From positions 1 to 64,000 of the forward strand of contig JADKDJ010000035.1 of the NCBI GenBank assembly GCA_016718405.1: DNA of 64,000 bases. The letters are read 5' to 3'. A program made the position numbers and the translations under genes. Numbering within the stretch: the first letter of the stretch is position 1; each line of letters opens with the position of its first letter. The stretch is from Candidatus Rhodoferax odensensis (GTDB taxonomy: Bacteria; Pseudomonadota; Gammaproteobacteria; Burkholderiales; Burkholderiaceae_C). A model generated the notes under the pieces. The model saw nothing but the letters and a program-made list of their open reading frames with translations. It made no database searches and was not told the DNA's origin. Of the stretch, positions 1 through 12,083 are shown piece by piece.

Positions 1-267
1 TAAACGGTACTGCCTTGCTGCGTATTTCAGCGATCGTGGACGCCTGTTTCAGGCTGATCGTGGACGGCGTTTCAGCGCCATCGTGGACGCGCAGGGGATG
101 CGCGCGAGGGGGTAAAGTATCTCAAGCACCAGGGGTGTCTCAGGACGGCGATCGCGAAGCGAGTGGTTTGATCTCTCGGGTGCAGACTTATCCACGGCGG
201 CGGGCGGCGCTTGCGACGTACCGACCGGCGCGGTGGGTAAGTCGTCTTTGCGCGGCGATGGTGGCGA

Positions 268-997
268 TCATTGGTCTTTGCCCGGATCGCGCAGCGCGGC
301 ACCTTGGAGTGCGATGCGATGACTGCTGTGCACGATGCGGTCCAGAATGGCATCGGCCAATGTCGGATCATCCAGATAGGCATGCCAGGCTGACCGGCAG
401 TTGACTTGTCATCAGAGTTGACTTGCTTCCGATCCGGTCATCAAGAACTTCCGAGCAGATCATTGCGTTCAGATGCTCCCATCGGAGAAATGGCAAAGTC
501 GTCAACCACCAAGACGTCCAGCTTGGCCAGTTGCGCCTGGCGCCGTGCAAAGCTGCCATCGCCATGAGCCACATGCAACTCATCAAAGAGCCGCCCGGCG
601 CGCACGTACAGCACCGAGAACCCCACCCTTGCCGCCTGATGCGCCAGCGCACAGGCCAACCAGGTCTTACCGCAACCGGTGGCACCCGTAATCAACAGAT
701 TCTGGGCATTGCGGATCCAATCACCACCGCCACAGCGGCCACCAGTTCCCGATCCAGCGCACGACTGGCACGCCAATTGACATCTTCCACGCAGGCGCGC
801 TGACTTTGAGTTTGGTTGGCCTTGAGCAAACGCTGCACGCGTTTGTCATCACGCCAAGCAGCGTCTCAGCTGTACCAACATGGCGAAGCGTTCGTCAGCC
901 CAGCCGTGGTAGCCGCGGCACTGGTGGCTTGTTCTCAATGGCGCGCACCATGCCGTCCAGGCGCAGGTCATAATTGGGTAAGTGTGTGTTCGTTCAT
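268..997 (-). pseudogene. istB: istB-like IS21 helper ATPase, frameshifted
   Basis: IstB is the AAA+ helper protein of IS21 transposition. The core is readable in pieces: a Walker A segment TGATGCGKTWLACALAHQ, the Walker B segment LDVLVVDDFAIS, and the C-terminal DPGKDQ ending. The N-terminus (MNEHTLTQL at 997) is followed at once by a frame break, and more breaks occur near 450-480, so no frame gives the usual protein of about 250 residues. A purine-rich GAAGGAAA precedes the start. It lies directly downstream of istA on the same strand. Confidence 0.8.
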
Positions 998-1009
998 AAG
1001 TGGTGGTTT

Positions 1010-2564
1010 CCTTCTGAGTTGGTGGGGGAAGTCGTTGGAGAACTGGTGGCCACGGGTTCAGTGGAAGTAGTCCGGGCCACGGATGTTTCTCGTGCGCGGG
1101 CAATGCGCCCGGCTTGGTGGTCGGCAGACTTTGCTGGCGGTCGAGTCCACTCTTGAGGATGTTGGTCACGCTCCTGAGGGTTGGGCGAACGAATCGCCAG
1201 CGCCCTGGTGCAGGCCGCCTCCAGTCGCACCGGCGCGAACTGGCGCGCCGGACGTTGCATCCCAAACATGCCCGGTAGCCCTGTTCAGGATGCGGGCGGT
1301 GCTCCAACCGCCAGGTCACCACGGCAGCGGTACTGACGCCAATGCGCAATCCCCAGTCGATGAGCTTTTGCGGCGTCCATTCCAGTGCGCCCGGTGGGAG
1401 GCTGGCATGTGATCCGGCGTGGTGGTGTGCTTGCCGCGTAGGTGGCTCAAGGCATGGCAGGCCACACGCTGGTTGGAAGAGAAGCATTCGACCAACGTGG
1501 CAGTGACCCGTAATTGACGGTGGTGCGCACCAGCGCGTGCGGAACACTGTAGTAGTGACCCTCGAATTCGACGTGGTAGTCGATGTTGACCTGGCCGACT
1601 TCCAGCGACAGATCTCAAAGCGTTTGGCCGGCAGCGGCTGCAGGGGCCGGCAGGTCGAGTTGCTCAAAGGCGCTGCGCCGGTTGCCGGGCAACTTCTTGA
1701 AGGCACGCTGGTTCAGATCGACCAGCAGGGCAATGGCCTGGTTGAGTTCCACCAGACTGAAGAACTTGCGATTGCGCAGCCGGGCCAGAATCCAGCGCTC
1801 CACCACCAGCACGGCGTTCTCCACCGCGGTTTGTCCCGGGGATGCGCTGGTCGTGCGGCCAACAAGGCGCACCGGTAGTGGTGGCGAATTCGTCGTAGAG
1901 CCGGTTAAGGCTGGGGTCGTAAGTGTCGGGGTTCTTGATCAGTGCGCGGGCCTGGTCGGGCACAACCAGCGTGGCACGCCGCCAAAGAACTCCAGCGCCT
2001 GCACCTGGGCGCCGATCCAGTCGGCGGTGGTCTGACGCGCGGTTCACAGGCATAGGTGTAGTTGGAGGCGCCGAAGGTGGCCACGAAGATCTGTGCTTGG
2101 TGATCTCACCGGTGCCGGCATCAATGATCGGTACGGTCTGACCGGCGTAATCGACAAACAGCTTCTCCCCGCCAATATGGGTTTGGCGCATGGCGCTTGA
2201 GCCACAAGCCCATTGGCGGTACTTGATCTGCAAAAGCTGGTGTACTTGTAGGCCAGTTCGTTGTCCTTGGCGTATTCCTCCCACAGAAGCTGCAGGGTCA
2301 CACCGGCGCGTTTGAGTTCTGATGAACAAGGGCGAAGTCGGGCGTCAACTGGTGGCTGCTGCGCGGGGCAGGGCCGGACGGTATAACCTGGCCTCCAGTT
2401 CTTCATTAGTGAGGGTTTGAGCCACCGCCCAATCGATATTGGCGGCGCGGGCCCAGGAGGCGTGCCCGGCCGCTGCACCTTGGATATCTTGAGGAGCGGC
2501 CCACCTCACCCAAGCTCAGTCCTGCGCACAAGTGCAGGCGCAATGTCTCTCGGATTTGACGCAT
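1010..2564 (-). pseudogene. istA: istA-like IS21 transposase, multiply frameshifted
   Basis: IstA is the DDE transposase of IS21 elements. A plausible start at 2564 reads MRQIRETLRLHLCAGLSLGE, typical of the IstA N-terminal helix-turn-helix. Further on, segments such as GGEKLFVDYAGQTVPIIDAG (the catalytic-domain entry) and, near 1260-1300, a HPEQGYRACLG-like C-terminal piece are recognisable, but they lie in different frames. At least four frame changes are needed to join them. Its position upstream of istB and inside the terminal repeats supports the assignment. Confidence 0.8.
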
Positions 2565-2772
2565 GGTGATTCTGTTCGTTGGCATTGTTTCTGTAGCTTC
2601 GCAAAAAGCGCCGAGCCTATGCCGGTCTCAGAAATCACTTACGTGCATCCCCACAAAATCGTCCACGATGACGCTGAAACAGCGTCCACGATCAATTTGA
2701 AATGCCGTCCACGATCACGCTGAAATCGCGTCCACGTTCAGCCTCCGAAACGCCGTCCACGATGGGCTGAAA

Positions 2773-3022
2773 TATGCACCTTGCCATTGGTTGAGTGATT
2801 ACCCAACAGGCCTCTTAGCCCCCCGTAGAACGTGCGCAAGCAGCTATCAATAACATAGCAAGTCAAACGACGTTACACAAGGGGGATGCAGGCATCCGAT
2901 GCGCGGATCAGCCGCTCAGAATCAGCGCAGCCCATGAAATCCACAGGATGGGTCTTCGAGGAAGGTTTGGAGAAACGGCAACCGAACGGCAACCAGAGCG
3001 ATGTCAAAAGCCAGAAAGAAGA
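2773..3022. other. Non-coding gap between IS21 remnant and tRNA
   Basis: About 250 bases between the right end of the IS21 remnant and the terminator-like hairpin downstream of tRNA-Arg. I see no open frame with family resemblance, no convincing promoter and no repeat shared with the rest of the window. Confidence 0.5.
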
Positions 3023-3054
3023 AAGGACTTAGTGTCTTTCGACGCTAAGTCCTT
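3023..3054 (-). terminator. Hairpin downstream of tRNA-Arg
   Basis: A 10-base perfect inverted repeat (AAGGACTTAG at 3023-3032 with CTAAGTCCTT at 3045-3054) lies a few bases past the 3' end of the tRNA. In the minus-strand sense it is followed by a pyrimidine-rich TTTCTTCTTTC. That is consistent with a factor-independent terminator for the tRNA transcript, although the T run is interrupted. Confidence 0.55.
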
Positions 3055-3062
3055 GATTCATA

Positions 3063-3139
3063 TGGTGCGGCTGGCAGGAATTGAACCCACGACCCCTTGG
3101 TTCGTAGCCAAGTACTCTATCCAACTGAGCTACAGCCGC
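3063..3139 (-). tRNA. tRNA-Arg (anticodon ACG)
   Basis: The minus strand folds as a complete 77-base tRNA. The acceptor stem GCGGCTG pairs with CAGCCGC, the D arm is GCTC...GAGT, the anticodon stem CTTGG/CCAAG encloses the loop CTACGAA (anticodon ACG), and the T arm is GTGGG-TTCAATT-CCTGC. A discriminator A precedes an encoded CCA. ACG (read as ICG) decodes the CGN arginine codons favoured in GC-rich genomes. Confidence 0.97.
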
Positions 3140-3240
3140 TAAGCTTTGAAGTATAGCATGAAGTTCCATCGCGCCAAACGCCGGAACGCTCTGCGCACAG
3201 GCTCTTCCGTGGCGTTTGCGCAATGACTGTGCGCAATCGC

Positions 3241-4846
3241 TTAGTGTCCTGCATGACAGGCCGGCATCAGCGCCATCGCCCGCTCGGCCATGGCAGCAAT
3301 CGTCAGGCTGGGGTTGACGCCGACATTGGCGGGAATGGCCGAGGCGTCCACCACATACAGTCCGGGATAGCCGAATACCTGGTGGCGTTCGTCAATCACG
3401 CCATCTGCGGCCGAACCACCCATCACACATCCGCCCAGCACATGTGCCGTCATCGAGGCGTTTCCGATCGACTCCAGCAAGGCGTTGCCAGCCACGCCGC
3501 CACTGATTTTGGCAAACACCGACGCGATGTGATTGGCCTGCGGCAGGTAGGACGGCGCGCGTGTTTCGTACGCCGGCACGCGTGAGCGCAGGCCCCAGCG
3601 AAACCGCGCAGCGCGCTGCGACCGTAGTCAAAGGCCAGCTGGTTGTCGGCGGTCTGCATTACCGTCAACAGCGAGGTGCGCGCCGACCAGCGCCGCCCGG
3701 CACGCATGGAGATTGTCGCCTCCAGTGGATGCATGGCGAACTGCCACACCGTGCGCAACGCCCTGCGCCAGGGTACCGGATCGCTTACCAGCGGTCCGGT
3801 TTGCCAGCGCAAGATGCGGTGCGAAGGTGAAAAACGATTTTGCGTCACGTGCGAGGGGCCGATGTAGAAATGGCGGAAATGGTAGCGCCATCACTCACGT
3901 CGGTAGTCGATCGCGTGCGGTCACCGGCAGAATGCTCTCGCTGTTGGTGCGTACGTGCTGCCCGGAGCGCCGGCGACAGGTTCGGCAAGGTCCGGTAGCG
4001 GTCGCGGCAGGCCAGCAGCAGCTCCAGTGTGCCAACCACTCCAGCGGCGACGATCACCTTGCTGGCGGTGAGCGTCTGGGGCGGCACGCGCTGGCATCCC
4101 AGGGATGCGTCAATTCCAGGCGATAGCCCCAGCAGCGCCACCCAGCGGCGTGATGCGTTGAACCCGGCGTTCAGCCAGGATCGACGCGCCAAGGCCCTGC
4201 GCCAGATGCAGATAATTCTTGTCCAACGAGTTCTTGGCGCCCTGCGCGCAGCCGGTGGCACAACGCGCGCAAAGGTGCAGCCACGTCGGCTCGGGCCAGC
4301 GCCACCAAAAAACGGGTCGGCTTGCTCACGCTCGGCATCGCCAAAGAAGATCGCCTGCGTCACCGAGCCATAACTGTCCTCCACGCCCAGTTCTCTTGCC
4401 GTCTCACGCAGCCACTGGTCCTGCTGCGTTTGACGCGGATTGGAGGTCAATCCGAGCATTCGACTGGCCGTCGCGTAGTGCGGGGCCAGTTCGTGGCGCC
4501 AGTCGCGCCGGGGCAAGCGGCTCCAGGCCGGATCGTCGTAGAAGGCCTGCTTGGGCTCCAGCATGACCGCCGCCCACACCACACTGCCGCCCCCCACCGC
4601 GATGCCGCGCACCAGGCTGACGTGCCGATAGACCTCCTGCGCAAAAAAGCCCTGCCGCAGGCCTAAGGCAGGCATGCGCAACAGACGCTTCGGGTCCTCA
4701 CCGGCGGCAGCCAGGTCGTCCTGGCTGACATGCCGTCCCTGCTCCACCACCAGCACACGGTAGCCCTTCTCGGCCATGCGCAAGGCGCTGACCGAGCCGC
4801 CAAAACCGCTGCCGACGATAACGACATCCCATTCCATGGCGGCCAC
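3241..4846 (-). pseudogene. GMC-family (cholesterol oxidase-like) oxidoreductase, frameshifted
   Basis: This is an FAD-dependent glucose-methanol-choline type oxidoreductase. The N-terminus has the dinucleotide-binding fold (DVVIVGSGFGGSVSALRMAE). The C-terminus has the family signature (HVLGGCVMG, then YPGLYVVDASAIPANVG and NPSLTIAAMAERAM). The overall type is closest to cholesterol-oxidase-like members. The reading frame breaks after GCTF near 4275, where one missing base would restore a Cys-rich CARCATGC segment, and it breaks again before 3600. The start is either GTG at 4846 or ATG at 4837. It is the last gene of the leftward acyl-CoA operon, so it may oxidise an alcohol feeding the pathway. 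Either a real pseudogene or sequencing indels. Confidence 0.75.
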
Positions 4847-4849
4847 CGG

Positions 4850-6675
4850 TCAATCCCGATACATCGCCTCGACCTGCTCTCGGTAACGGTCGATCACCAC
4901 CTTGCGCTTGATCTTCATGGTAGCGGTCAACGCCCCGGCCTCAATCGACAAAGGCTCGTGGCCAGCACCGTGAATTTGCGTATCCACGCGACACGGGCCT
5001 GGTGCTGGTTCACGTGGTCGATACCCGCTTGCAGCTCCGCCAGCACCAGGGGATCCCGGCACGCCTGCTCCAACGGCATGGCGACCAGCGCGGCTCGCTC
5101 CAGGAACTGTTGCAGGACGTCCGGCTTGAGCGTCAGCAGCGCGCTCAGGAAGTGCCGCCCATCGCCGCACACCACAGCGTGCTCGACCAGGGGCAAGTCC
5201 ATCAACGCGGCTTCGATGTTGGCCGGCGAGATGTTCTTGCCGCCCGAGGTGATGAGCAGGTCTTTCTTGCGGCCCGACACGTACAGGTAGCCGTCTTCAT
5301 CGAAATGCCCCAGATCCCCTGAGTGCAGCCAGCCGTCCACCAGCGTCGCGGCGGTGTCTTCGGGCCGCCCCATGTAGCCCTGAAACACGTGCGGGCCGCG
5401 CACCAGGATTTCGCCATCGTCGGCCACGCGCACCTGCGTGCCCGCCAGCGGCTTGCCCACCGCGCCAATACGGGTCGAACCGGCCAGGCTGATGGAGGTG
5501 GGGCCGCAGTCCTCCGACTGGCCATAGACCTCGCGAATCAGTAAATCAAGTCCGGTGAAGAACTGCAGATTCTCCGGCGCGATCGGCGCGGCGGCGGAGA
5601 TCATCAGTCGCGCCTGATCAAGTCCCAGCGCCTTCTGAACCTTTTGCTGTACCAGCCGGGAAGCCAGCGCCTTCTGCACCCGCAGCGCCACACCAGCCGG
5701 TTTGCCGGCGAGCAGGCCCGCGTGCCAGCGTTGACCCACATTCAACGCCCAGTGCGCCAGCCTGGCCTTGACGCCCGTGGCCGATGCCAGTTTGTTGGCA
5801 ATACCAACGTGCATCTTCTCCCAGACACGTGGCACACCGAAGAAAATGGTCGGCCGAACTTCAGCCAAATGCTCGCCCAGCGACTCGATGCTGCGCGCAA
5901 AGTACAGGGCATAACCAGCGTTCACATGGTTGTGGATGGCACCCAATTGCTCTGCCACGTGCGCCAACGGCAGGTAGGAGATCAGTCGATCGGTCGGGTT
6001 GGCGCCAAAAGCTGCCGTCAAGGCCACTGAGGTCCACGACAGGTTGCCGTGCGACAGCATCACCGCCTTGGGCGCACCGGTGGTGCCCGAGGTGTAGATC
6101 AGCGTGCCCAAATCGTCGGGGCGCAGCGCCGCCAGGCGACGGTCCACCTCGGCCTGATGGCGCGCCTCGCCCAGCGCCATGAAGTCGTTCCACGCAAGCT
6201 GCAGGTCGTCGTCGGCTGTGGCGCCACGCATCATCACCACGCGGCGCAAGCGGGGCAGTTCGGCGCGGCATTGCGCCACTTTGGCCCACTGCGCGTCGTT
6301 CTCGGCCAGCAGCACCGAGCAGCCGCTGTGGTCGATGATGTACGAAACCTCGCTGGCAGCGCTGGTCCAGTAGATGCCGGCCGCCACCGCACCGACCATC
6401 ATCGCGGCCTGGTCCATGATGATCCACTCGGGGCGGTTGAAGCCCAGCACGCAGACAGCGTCGCCAGGCTTGACGCCCAGCGCCACCAGCGCGCGTGCGG
6501 CGCACTGCACCTGCTGAGCATAGTCGGTCCAATTGGTGGCTTGCCAGCCCTGCTCGCCACGCACATGGTAGGCCGCGGCACCGCCCAGGCGCTGGGCGGT
6601 TTGCAGAAGGCGCTGCGGTGTGCAAACGAATTCGACGCCTGCAATGTTCACTGGGGGGGTCGAGGTGACTGACAC
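4850..6675 (-). pseudogene. AMP-binding long-chain acyl-CoA synthetase, one frameshift near C-terminus
   Basis: An ATP-dependent acyl-CoA ligase of the ANL superfamily, which activates a carboxylic acid through an acyl-adenylate. The P-loop motif LIYTSGTTGAPKAVMLSHGN and the VYGQSEDCGPT and SGRKKDLLITSGGKN motifs are all present. I chose the GTG start at 6675 (VSVTSTPPVN) because AAGGAG lies just upstream at 6683-6688. The frame runs without interruption to about 4965. There a single-base shift is needed to reach the expected ending MKIKRKVVIDRYREQVEAMYRD, which stops at 4850. That stop lies four bases before the GTG start of the GMC gene. It sits in the acyl-CoA catabolic operon, so its substrate is probably the free acid entering that pathway. 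Confidence 0.8.
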
Positions 6676-6766
6676 TACGCTCTCCTTGCGTCTGCGCTGT
6701 GTTGCGCGCCGCGTTTCAACCAATATCACCGCCCACTTGGGCGGCCCGGAATCAAGCGGTGCGGCG

Positions 6767-7640
6767 TCAGGCGCGCAGGCCCAGCATGGTTCGCGCTTCA
6801 GCCGGGCTGGCAATAGCGCGGCTGGCACGCTGGGCGCATTGAGCCAGTGCCTCGATCAGCACCCCGTTGCCCCCCCGCCCGATCACCGCTGGGCAAATAA
6901 AAGGTGTCTTCCAGGCCGGTACGCAGCATGCCACCCAGCTCGGCGGTGGCCTGGTGCACCGGCCAGATCTCCGCGCGCCCAATCAGGGTGCTTTGCCACA
7001 CACTGCCCGGCGCCATCCAGCGGGGCAGCAGCGCCAGCAGATCGGCGTCGCAGGGCATGCCGGAGGCGACGCCCATCACCAGGTTGTACTCCGCGCGACC
7101 CATCTCGGGCTTGGAGCATGCCGGCCTTGAGGTACATGCCAACCGCACGCACGATGCCGACGTCGAAGCATTCGAACTCCGGGTGCACATGGCACTCGGT
7201 CATCACATCCAGGAACTGCTGTACCTTGGAGACCGGGTTGTCGAACACCATCGGCGGCCAGGCCCACTGGCCGTCATCCTTGATCTTGAGGTAGTTCAAA
7301 CTGCCTGCGTTGCAGGCGGCAATCTCCGGCTTGACACGGCGAATGCACGCCAGCGGGCCAGAAATGTCCTTGCCAACCACGCCGGTGGTGAGGTTGATGA
7401 TGACGCCGGACAAGCCGCGCGGATGGCACCGACCACCGCCTCGGCCACATCGGGGTCCCACGAGGGCATGTGCCCCATGCCCTCGTCTTGCATGCGCACG
7501 TGCACGTGCATGATGGAGGCCCCAGCGTTGAACGCCTCTCGCGCCTGCGCCGCCATCTGGGCCGGGGTGACCGGCACCGGGTATTGCTTGGGGTTGGTCA
7601 GCACGCCGGTAAGGGCGCAGGTCAGAATTGCTTTGTCCAT
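6767..7640 (-). pseudogene. Beta-keto acid cleavage enzyme (BKACE, DUF849), three frameshifts
   Basis: BKACE enzymes (the 3-keto-5-aminohexanoate cleavage family) condense a beta-keto acid with acetyl-CoA and release acetoacetate plus a new acyl-CoA. The start MDKAILTCALTGVLTNPKQY, the metal-binding HVHVR segment, INLTTGVVGKD, and LEDTFYLPSG near the end are family hallmarks. They are spread over several frames, with breaks near 7410, 7100 and 6870. The last break lies in a run of seven C residues, a typical indel site. A cleavage enzyme here takes the place that HMG-CoA lyase occupies in classical Liu clusters. Whether it is functional depends on whether the indels are real. Confidence 0.8.
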
Positions 7641-7713
7641 GATGTCTCCTTTGCTGTAGCGTTGCGGGACAGACCGCGGCTACACGAAGTGAGCCAGCCC
7701 TGTCCTGAAGTGA
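7641..7713. other. Short gap with a GGGACAG repeat
   Basis: The gap between the BKACE and carboxylase alpha genes contains GCGGGACAGACC and, downstream, CTGTCCTGAAGTGATCA. A related pair (GGGACAGACCAAAGTG and CACTTTGCTCTGTCC) lies at 63163-63235 upstream of apbC, where it forms an inverted repeat. It may be a small dispersed hairpin. Confidence 0.35.
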
Positions 7714-9651
<1,938 letters not shown>

Positions 9652-9659
<8 letters not shown>

Positions 9660-9780
9660 GCTGTACCTCCATCGGGGTGCAATCGCCTGCGTGCGCTGCG
9701 CGCACCATGCAATGTGGCTTCGCCGCTGCGCCGCTACGCGGCTGGTCACCCCGATTGGCGATGAGAATTTTGTTAAACAT
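9652..9780 (-). CDS. Upstream leader ORF duplicating the carboxylase alpha N-terminus
   Basis: An ATG at 9780 preceded by AGAGGTG opens MFNKILIANRGDQPRSG, whose first eleven residues mimic the start of the real carboxylase alpha gene (MFSKILVANRGE). The copy is 121 bases upstream, so it is out of frame. It reads 42 residues and stops at a TAG overlapping the real ATG, an arrangement that permits translational coupling. The two starts differ at several bases, so this is not a fresh tandem copy. It could be a scar of recombination or repeat insertion rather than a selected leader peptide. Confidence 0.35.
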
Positions 9781-9801
9781 CGAACACCTCTGAATACGTC
9801 T

Positions 9802-9879
9802 GGGGCGCAGCGCGCTTTGCCCCGTGTCCCCCGACCGCTGCGCGGCCTCCTCCTTTACCTACGCAAAGCGCCCTGCCCC
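9802..9879. repeat. Conserved-core hairpin repeat, copy 1
   Basis: The arms at 9802-9820 and 9863-9879 are inverted repeats (CGCTTTGC with GCAAAGCG at the inner ends, with a small bulge). They enclose a core with CGTGTCCCCCG followed by GCCTCCTCCTT and ACCT. The same core, with completely different arms, occurs at 62811-62852 and inverted at 62999-63044. It sits between the enoyl-CoA hydratase and carboxylase alpha genes of the leftward operon, where the hairpin would be transcribed. Confidence 0.7.
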
Positions 9880-9915
9880 CCGGACTTCCTGCGTTCACTC
9901 GGGCTTTGGAAAAAC

Positions 9916-10776
9916 TCATGTAGGCACCCAGTTTGGTTTGCGCTTTTGAAGAAAGGCCGTCGTGCCTTCCATGCCCTCGCTGCTTTGCACGGCATGCGAG
10001 AACACGGTGGCGGCGTGGGCCACCAGCTCCGCGGCCGGTCTCCAGCGCGCTTTGGCGATGAGGGCCTTGGTGGCCGCCAGTGCGCCCGGTGCACAAGCCA
10101 GGATGTCGGCCAACACCGCTGTCAGCGCTTCGTCCAATTGGTCGGGCTCGTGCACGGCATGAACCAGGCCGACGCGCAGCGCCTCGGCCGCCGCCAGCCG
10201 TCCCCCAGTCACGGCCAGCCGCTTGGCCTGTGAGTACCCCAAGCGCTCCACCAGAAAGGGTGCGATCTGCGCGGGCACCACGCCCAGGCTGGTCTCGGGC
10301 AGTCGGAACACCACCGAGGTGCAGGCCAGTGTCACATCGGCCACACAGGCCAGACCAAAGCCGCCACCCATCACGGTGCCTTCGGTCACCGCCACCACGG
10401 CCAACGGCGTGTTGGCGTAGGCCACACACAGCTCACCGAAGCGTGCATTGACCTCGGCCACCGGGTCGGCGCTTGGCGCGCCCTGCGCCGACGCCACGGG
10501 CTCCTGCATGGCGCGCATACGGGCCGCCGCCATGTCCTTCAAGTCGCCGCCAGCACAGAAATGGCCACCAGCACCGCGCAGCACCAGCACCCGCACCGCG
10601 CCGCCCTGCTCTGCTTGCTGCAGCACGGTTTGCAATTCCTGCACCATGCGCAGCGACATGGCATTGCGGCTCTCGGGGCGGTTCAATGTGACGTGCAGCA
10701 CCGCGCCCTCTCGCCGGGTTGCCAGTGTCTCGTATGTCGCCATCGACTCGTTCGCGTGGGGGTTCGTGTCGGTCAT
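9916..10776 (-). CDS. Enoyl-CoA hydratase/isomerase family protein (AtuE/LiuC-like)
   Basis: A crotonase-fold protein of 286 residues that would add water to an unsaturated CoA thioester. Typical features are LNRPESRNAMS, the oxyanion-hole segment GAGGHFCAGGDLKDM, and GTVMGGGFGLACVADVTLA. Between a carboxylase and an AtuD-like dehydrogenase it most likely hydrates the carboxylated product (isohexenylglutaconyl-CoA in Atu, methylglutaconyl-CoA in Liu). The ATG at 10776 starts 13 bases after the dehydrogenase stop; MATYETL at 10743 is an alternative start. The frame is intact, unlike most of its operon partners. Confidence 0.85.
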   Translation of the reverse strand: MTDTNPHANESMATYETLATRREGAVLHVTLNRPESRNAMSLRMVQELQTVLQQAEQGGAVRVLVLRGAGGHFCAGGDLKDMAAARMRAMQEPVASAQGAPSADPVAEVNARFGELCVAYANTPLAVVAVTEGTVMGGGFGLACVADVTLACTSVVFRLPETSLGVVPAQIAPFLVERLGYSQAKRLAVTGGRLAAAEALRVGLVHAVHEPDQLDEALTAVLADILACAPGALAATKALIAKARWRPAAELVAHAATVFSHAVQSSEGMEGTTAFLQKRKPNWVPT

Positions 10777-10789
10777 CGTGTGATACCGC

Positions 10790-11941
10790 TCAAACCTTGC
10801 CCGGCAACGTGCCTTCGAGTTTGCAGATGATGCCCAGCATGATCTCGTCGGCGCCGCCGCCGATGGAGATCAGCCGCCCGTCGCGGTAGGCCTGCGAGAT
10901 CGGGTTGTCGGCCGTGAAGCCCATGCCGCCCCAGTACTGCAAACAACTGTCGGCCACCTCGCGGCTCAGGCGCCCGGCCTTGAGCTTGGCCATCGAGGCC
11001 AGCTTGGTGACATCTTTGCCGGAGACATAGGACTCCACCGCGCGGTAGGTCAAGGCGCGCAGCGCCTCCACCTCGGTGCGCAGCTCGGCCAGGCGGAAGT
11101 GCACCACCTGGTTGTGCAGGATCGGTTTGCCAAAGGTCTGGCGTTGGCGCGTGTAATCGATGGTCTGGTCAATCAGACGGTCCAGCGAACGCAGGCAGCC
11201 AGCCGCGCCGTAGAGGCGCTCCTCCTGGAACTGCAGCATCTGGAACATGAAGCCCATGCCCTCCTGCCCGATCAGGTTGCGCTGCGGCACGCGCACGTTG
11301 TCAAAAAACAGTTGCGCCGTGTCGCTGGAGTGCATGCCGATCTTCTCGATCTTCTGCCGCGTCACACCGGGGCTGTCCAGGCGCACCATGATCAGCGACT
11401 TGTTCTTGTGCACCGCACCCTCGGAGGTGTTGGCCAGCAGGCAGCACCAGTCGGCCTGCATGCCGTTGGTGATCCACATCTTGGAGCCGTTGATCACATA
11501 GTCAGCACCATCCTTGCGCGCCGTGGTCTTGAGCGCGGCCACATCGGAGCCGCCACCGACCTCGCTCACGCCAATACAGCCGACCATGTCACCCGCGATG
11601 CTCGGCGCGAGGAATTCACGGCGCAACTCATCCGAGCCAAAGCGCGCCAGCGCCGGGGTACACATGTCGGTCTGCACACCAATGGCCATCGGCACACCAC
11701 CCGCGTTGCATTCACCCAGCGCCTCGGCCATCACCATCGAGTAGCTGAAGTCCAGGCCCATGCCACCGTATTCGGTGGGGTACTTGATACCCAGCAGCCC
11801 CAGATCGCCCATCTTCTTGAACACCTGGTGCGCGGGGAACTGGCCCGCCGCCTCCCACGCCGGAAGATGCGGGTTGATCTCGTTGGCGACAAACTTGCGC
11901 ACGGTGTCGGCAATCTGTTCGTGTTCAGAGGTGAACTTCAT
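10790..11941 (-). CDS. Acyl-CoA dehydrogenase, citronellyl-CoA dehydrogenase (AtuD)-like
   Basis: A full-length FAD acyl-CoA dehydrogenase of 383 residues. It has GIKYPTEYGGMGLDFSYS, the substrate/FAD segment CIGVSEVGGGSDVAALKTTA, the signature RQTFGKPILHNQVV, and the C-terminal YWGGMGFTADNPISQAYRDGR. The region with VPMAIGVQTDMCTPALARFGS resembles citronellyl-CoA dehydrogenases more than isovaleryl-CoA dehydrogenases, from memory of those families. It is the second gene of the leftward operon and would introduce the double bond that the carboxylase needs. Confidence 0.85.
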   Translation of the reverse strand: MKFTSEHEQIADTVRKFVANEINPHLPAWEAAGQFPAHQVFKKMGDLGLLGIKYPTEYGGMGLDFSYSMVMAEALGECNAGGVPMAIGVQTDMCTPALARFGSDELRREFLAPSIAGDMVGCIGVSEVGGGSDVAALKTTARKDGADYVINGSKMWITNGMQADWCCLLANTSEGAVHKNKSLIMVRLDSPGVTRQKIEKIGMHSSDTAQLFFDNVRVPQRNLIGQEGMGFMFQMLQFQEERLYGAAGCLRSLDRLIDQTIDYTRQRQTFGKPILHNQVVHFRLAELRTEVEALRALTYRAVESYVSGKDVTKLASMAKLKAGRLSREVADSCLQYWGGMGFTADNPISQAYRDGRLISIGGGADEIMLGIICKLEGTLPGKV

Positions 11942-11969
11942 GGGCTTCTTTCGTGGAGGTAGGTCGATT

Positions 11970-11998
11970 CGTCATTGCGGCGCAGGGGAATCCATGGT
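11970..11998. repeat. Dispersed CGTCATTGC...AATCCATG palindromic repeat
   Basis: The sequence CGTCATTGCGGCGCAGG followed by GGAATCCATGG is one copy of a palindrome-type repeat. A second, more standard copy lies inside the formate dehydrogenase alpha gene at 59380-59409. Here it lies between the carboxylase beta stop and the acyl-CoA dehydrogenase start. Confidence 0.6.
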
Positions 11999-12083
11999 GG
12001 TTGGCGGGTGATCGACGCTTCGGCCGGAGACGGCGAGGTCCGGCGACAAGGGGGCCGAGGTATTTCGGTGGTTTGCGCATGGC

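Larger units (their letters stand above)
25..2772. mobile_element. Decayed IS21-family insertion sequence
   Basis: The ends carry multiple terminal repeats of the IS21 type. Three copies of a TTTCAG...ATCGTGGACG unit lie at 25-42, 47-66 and 70-89. Five inverted copies, CGTCCACG...GAAA, lie at 2660-2679, 2683-2702, 2706-2725, 2729-2750 and 2754-2772. Between them are istA-like and istB-like coding remains, both on the minus strand in the usual istA-istB order, and both broken by several frameshifts. The element therefore looks immobile unless helped in trans. The boundaries are the outermost repeats I could see; I did not find a convincing target duplication. Confidence 0.85.
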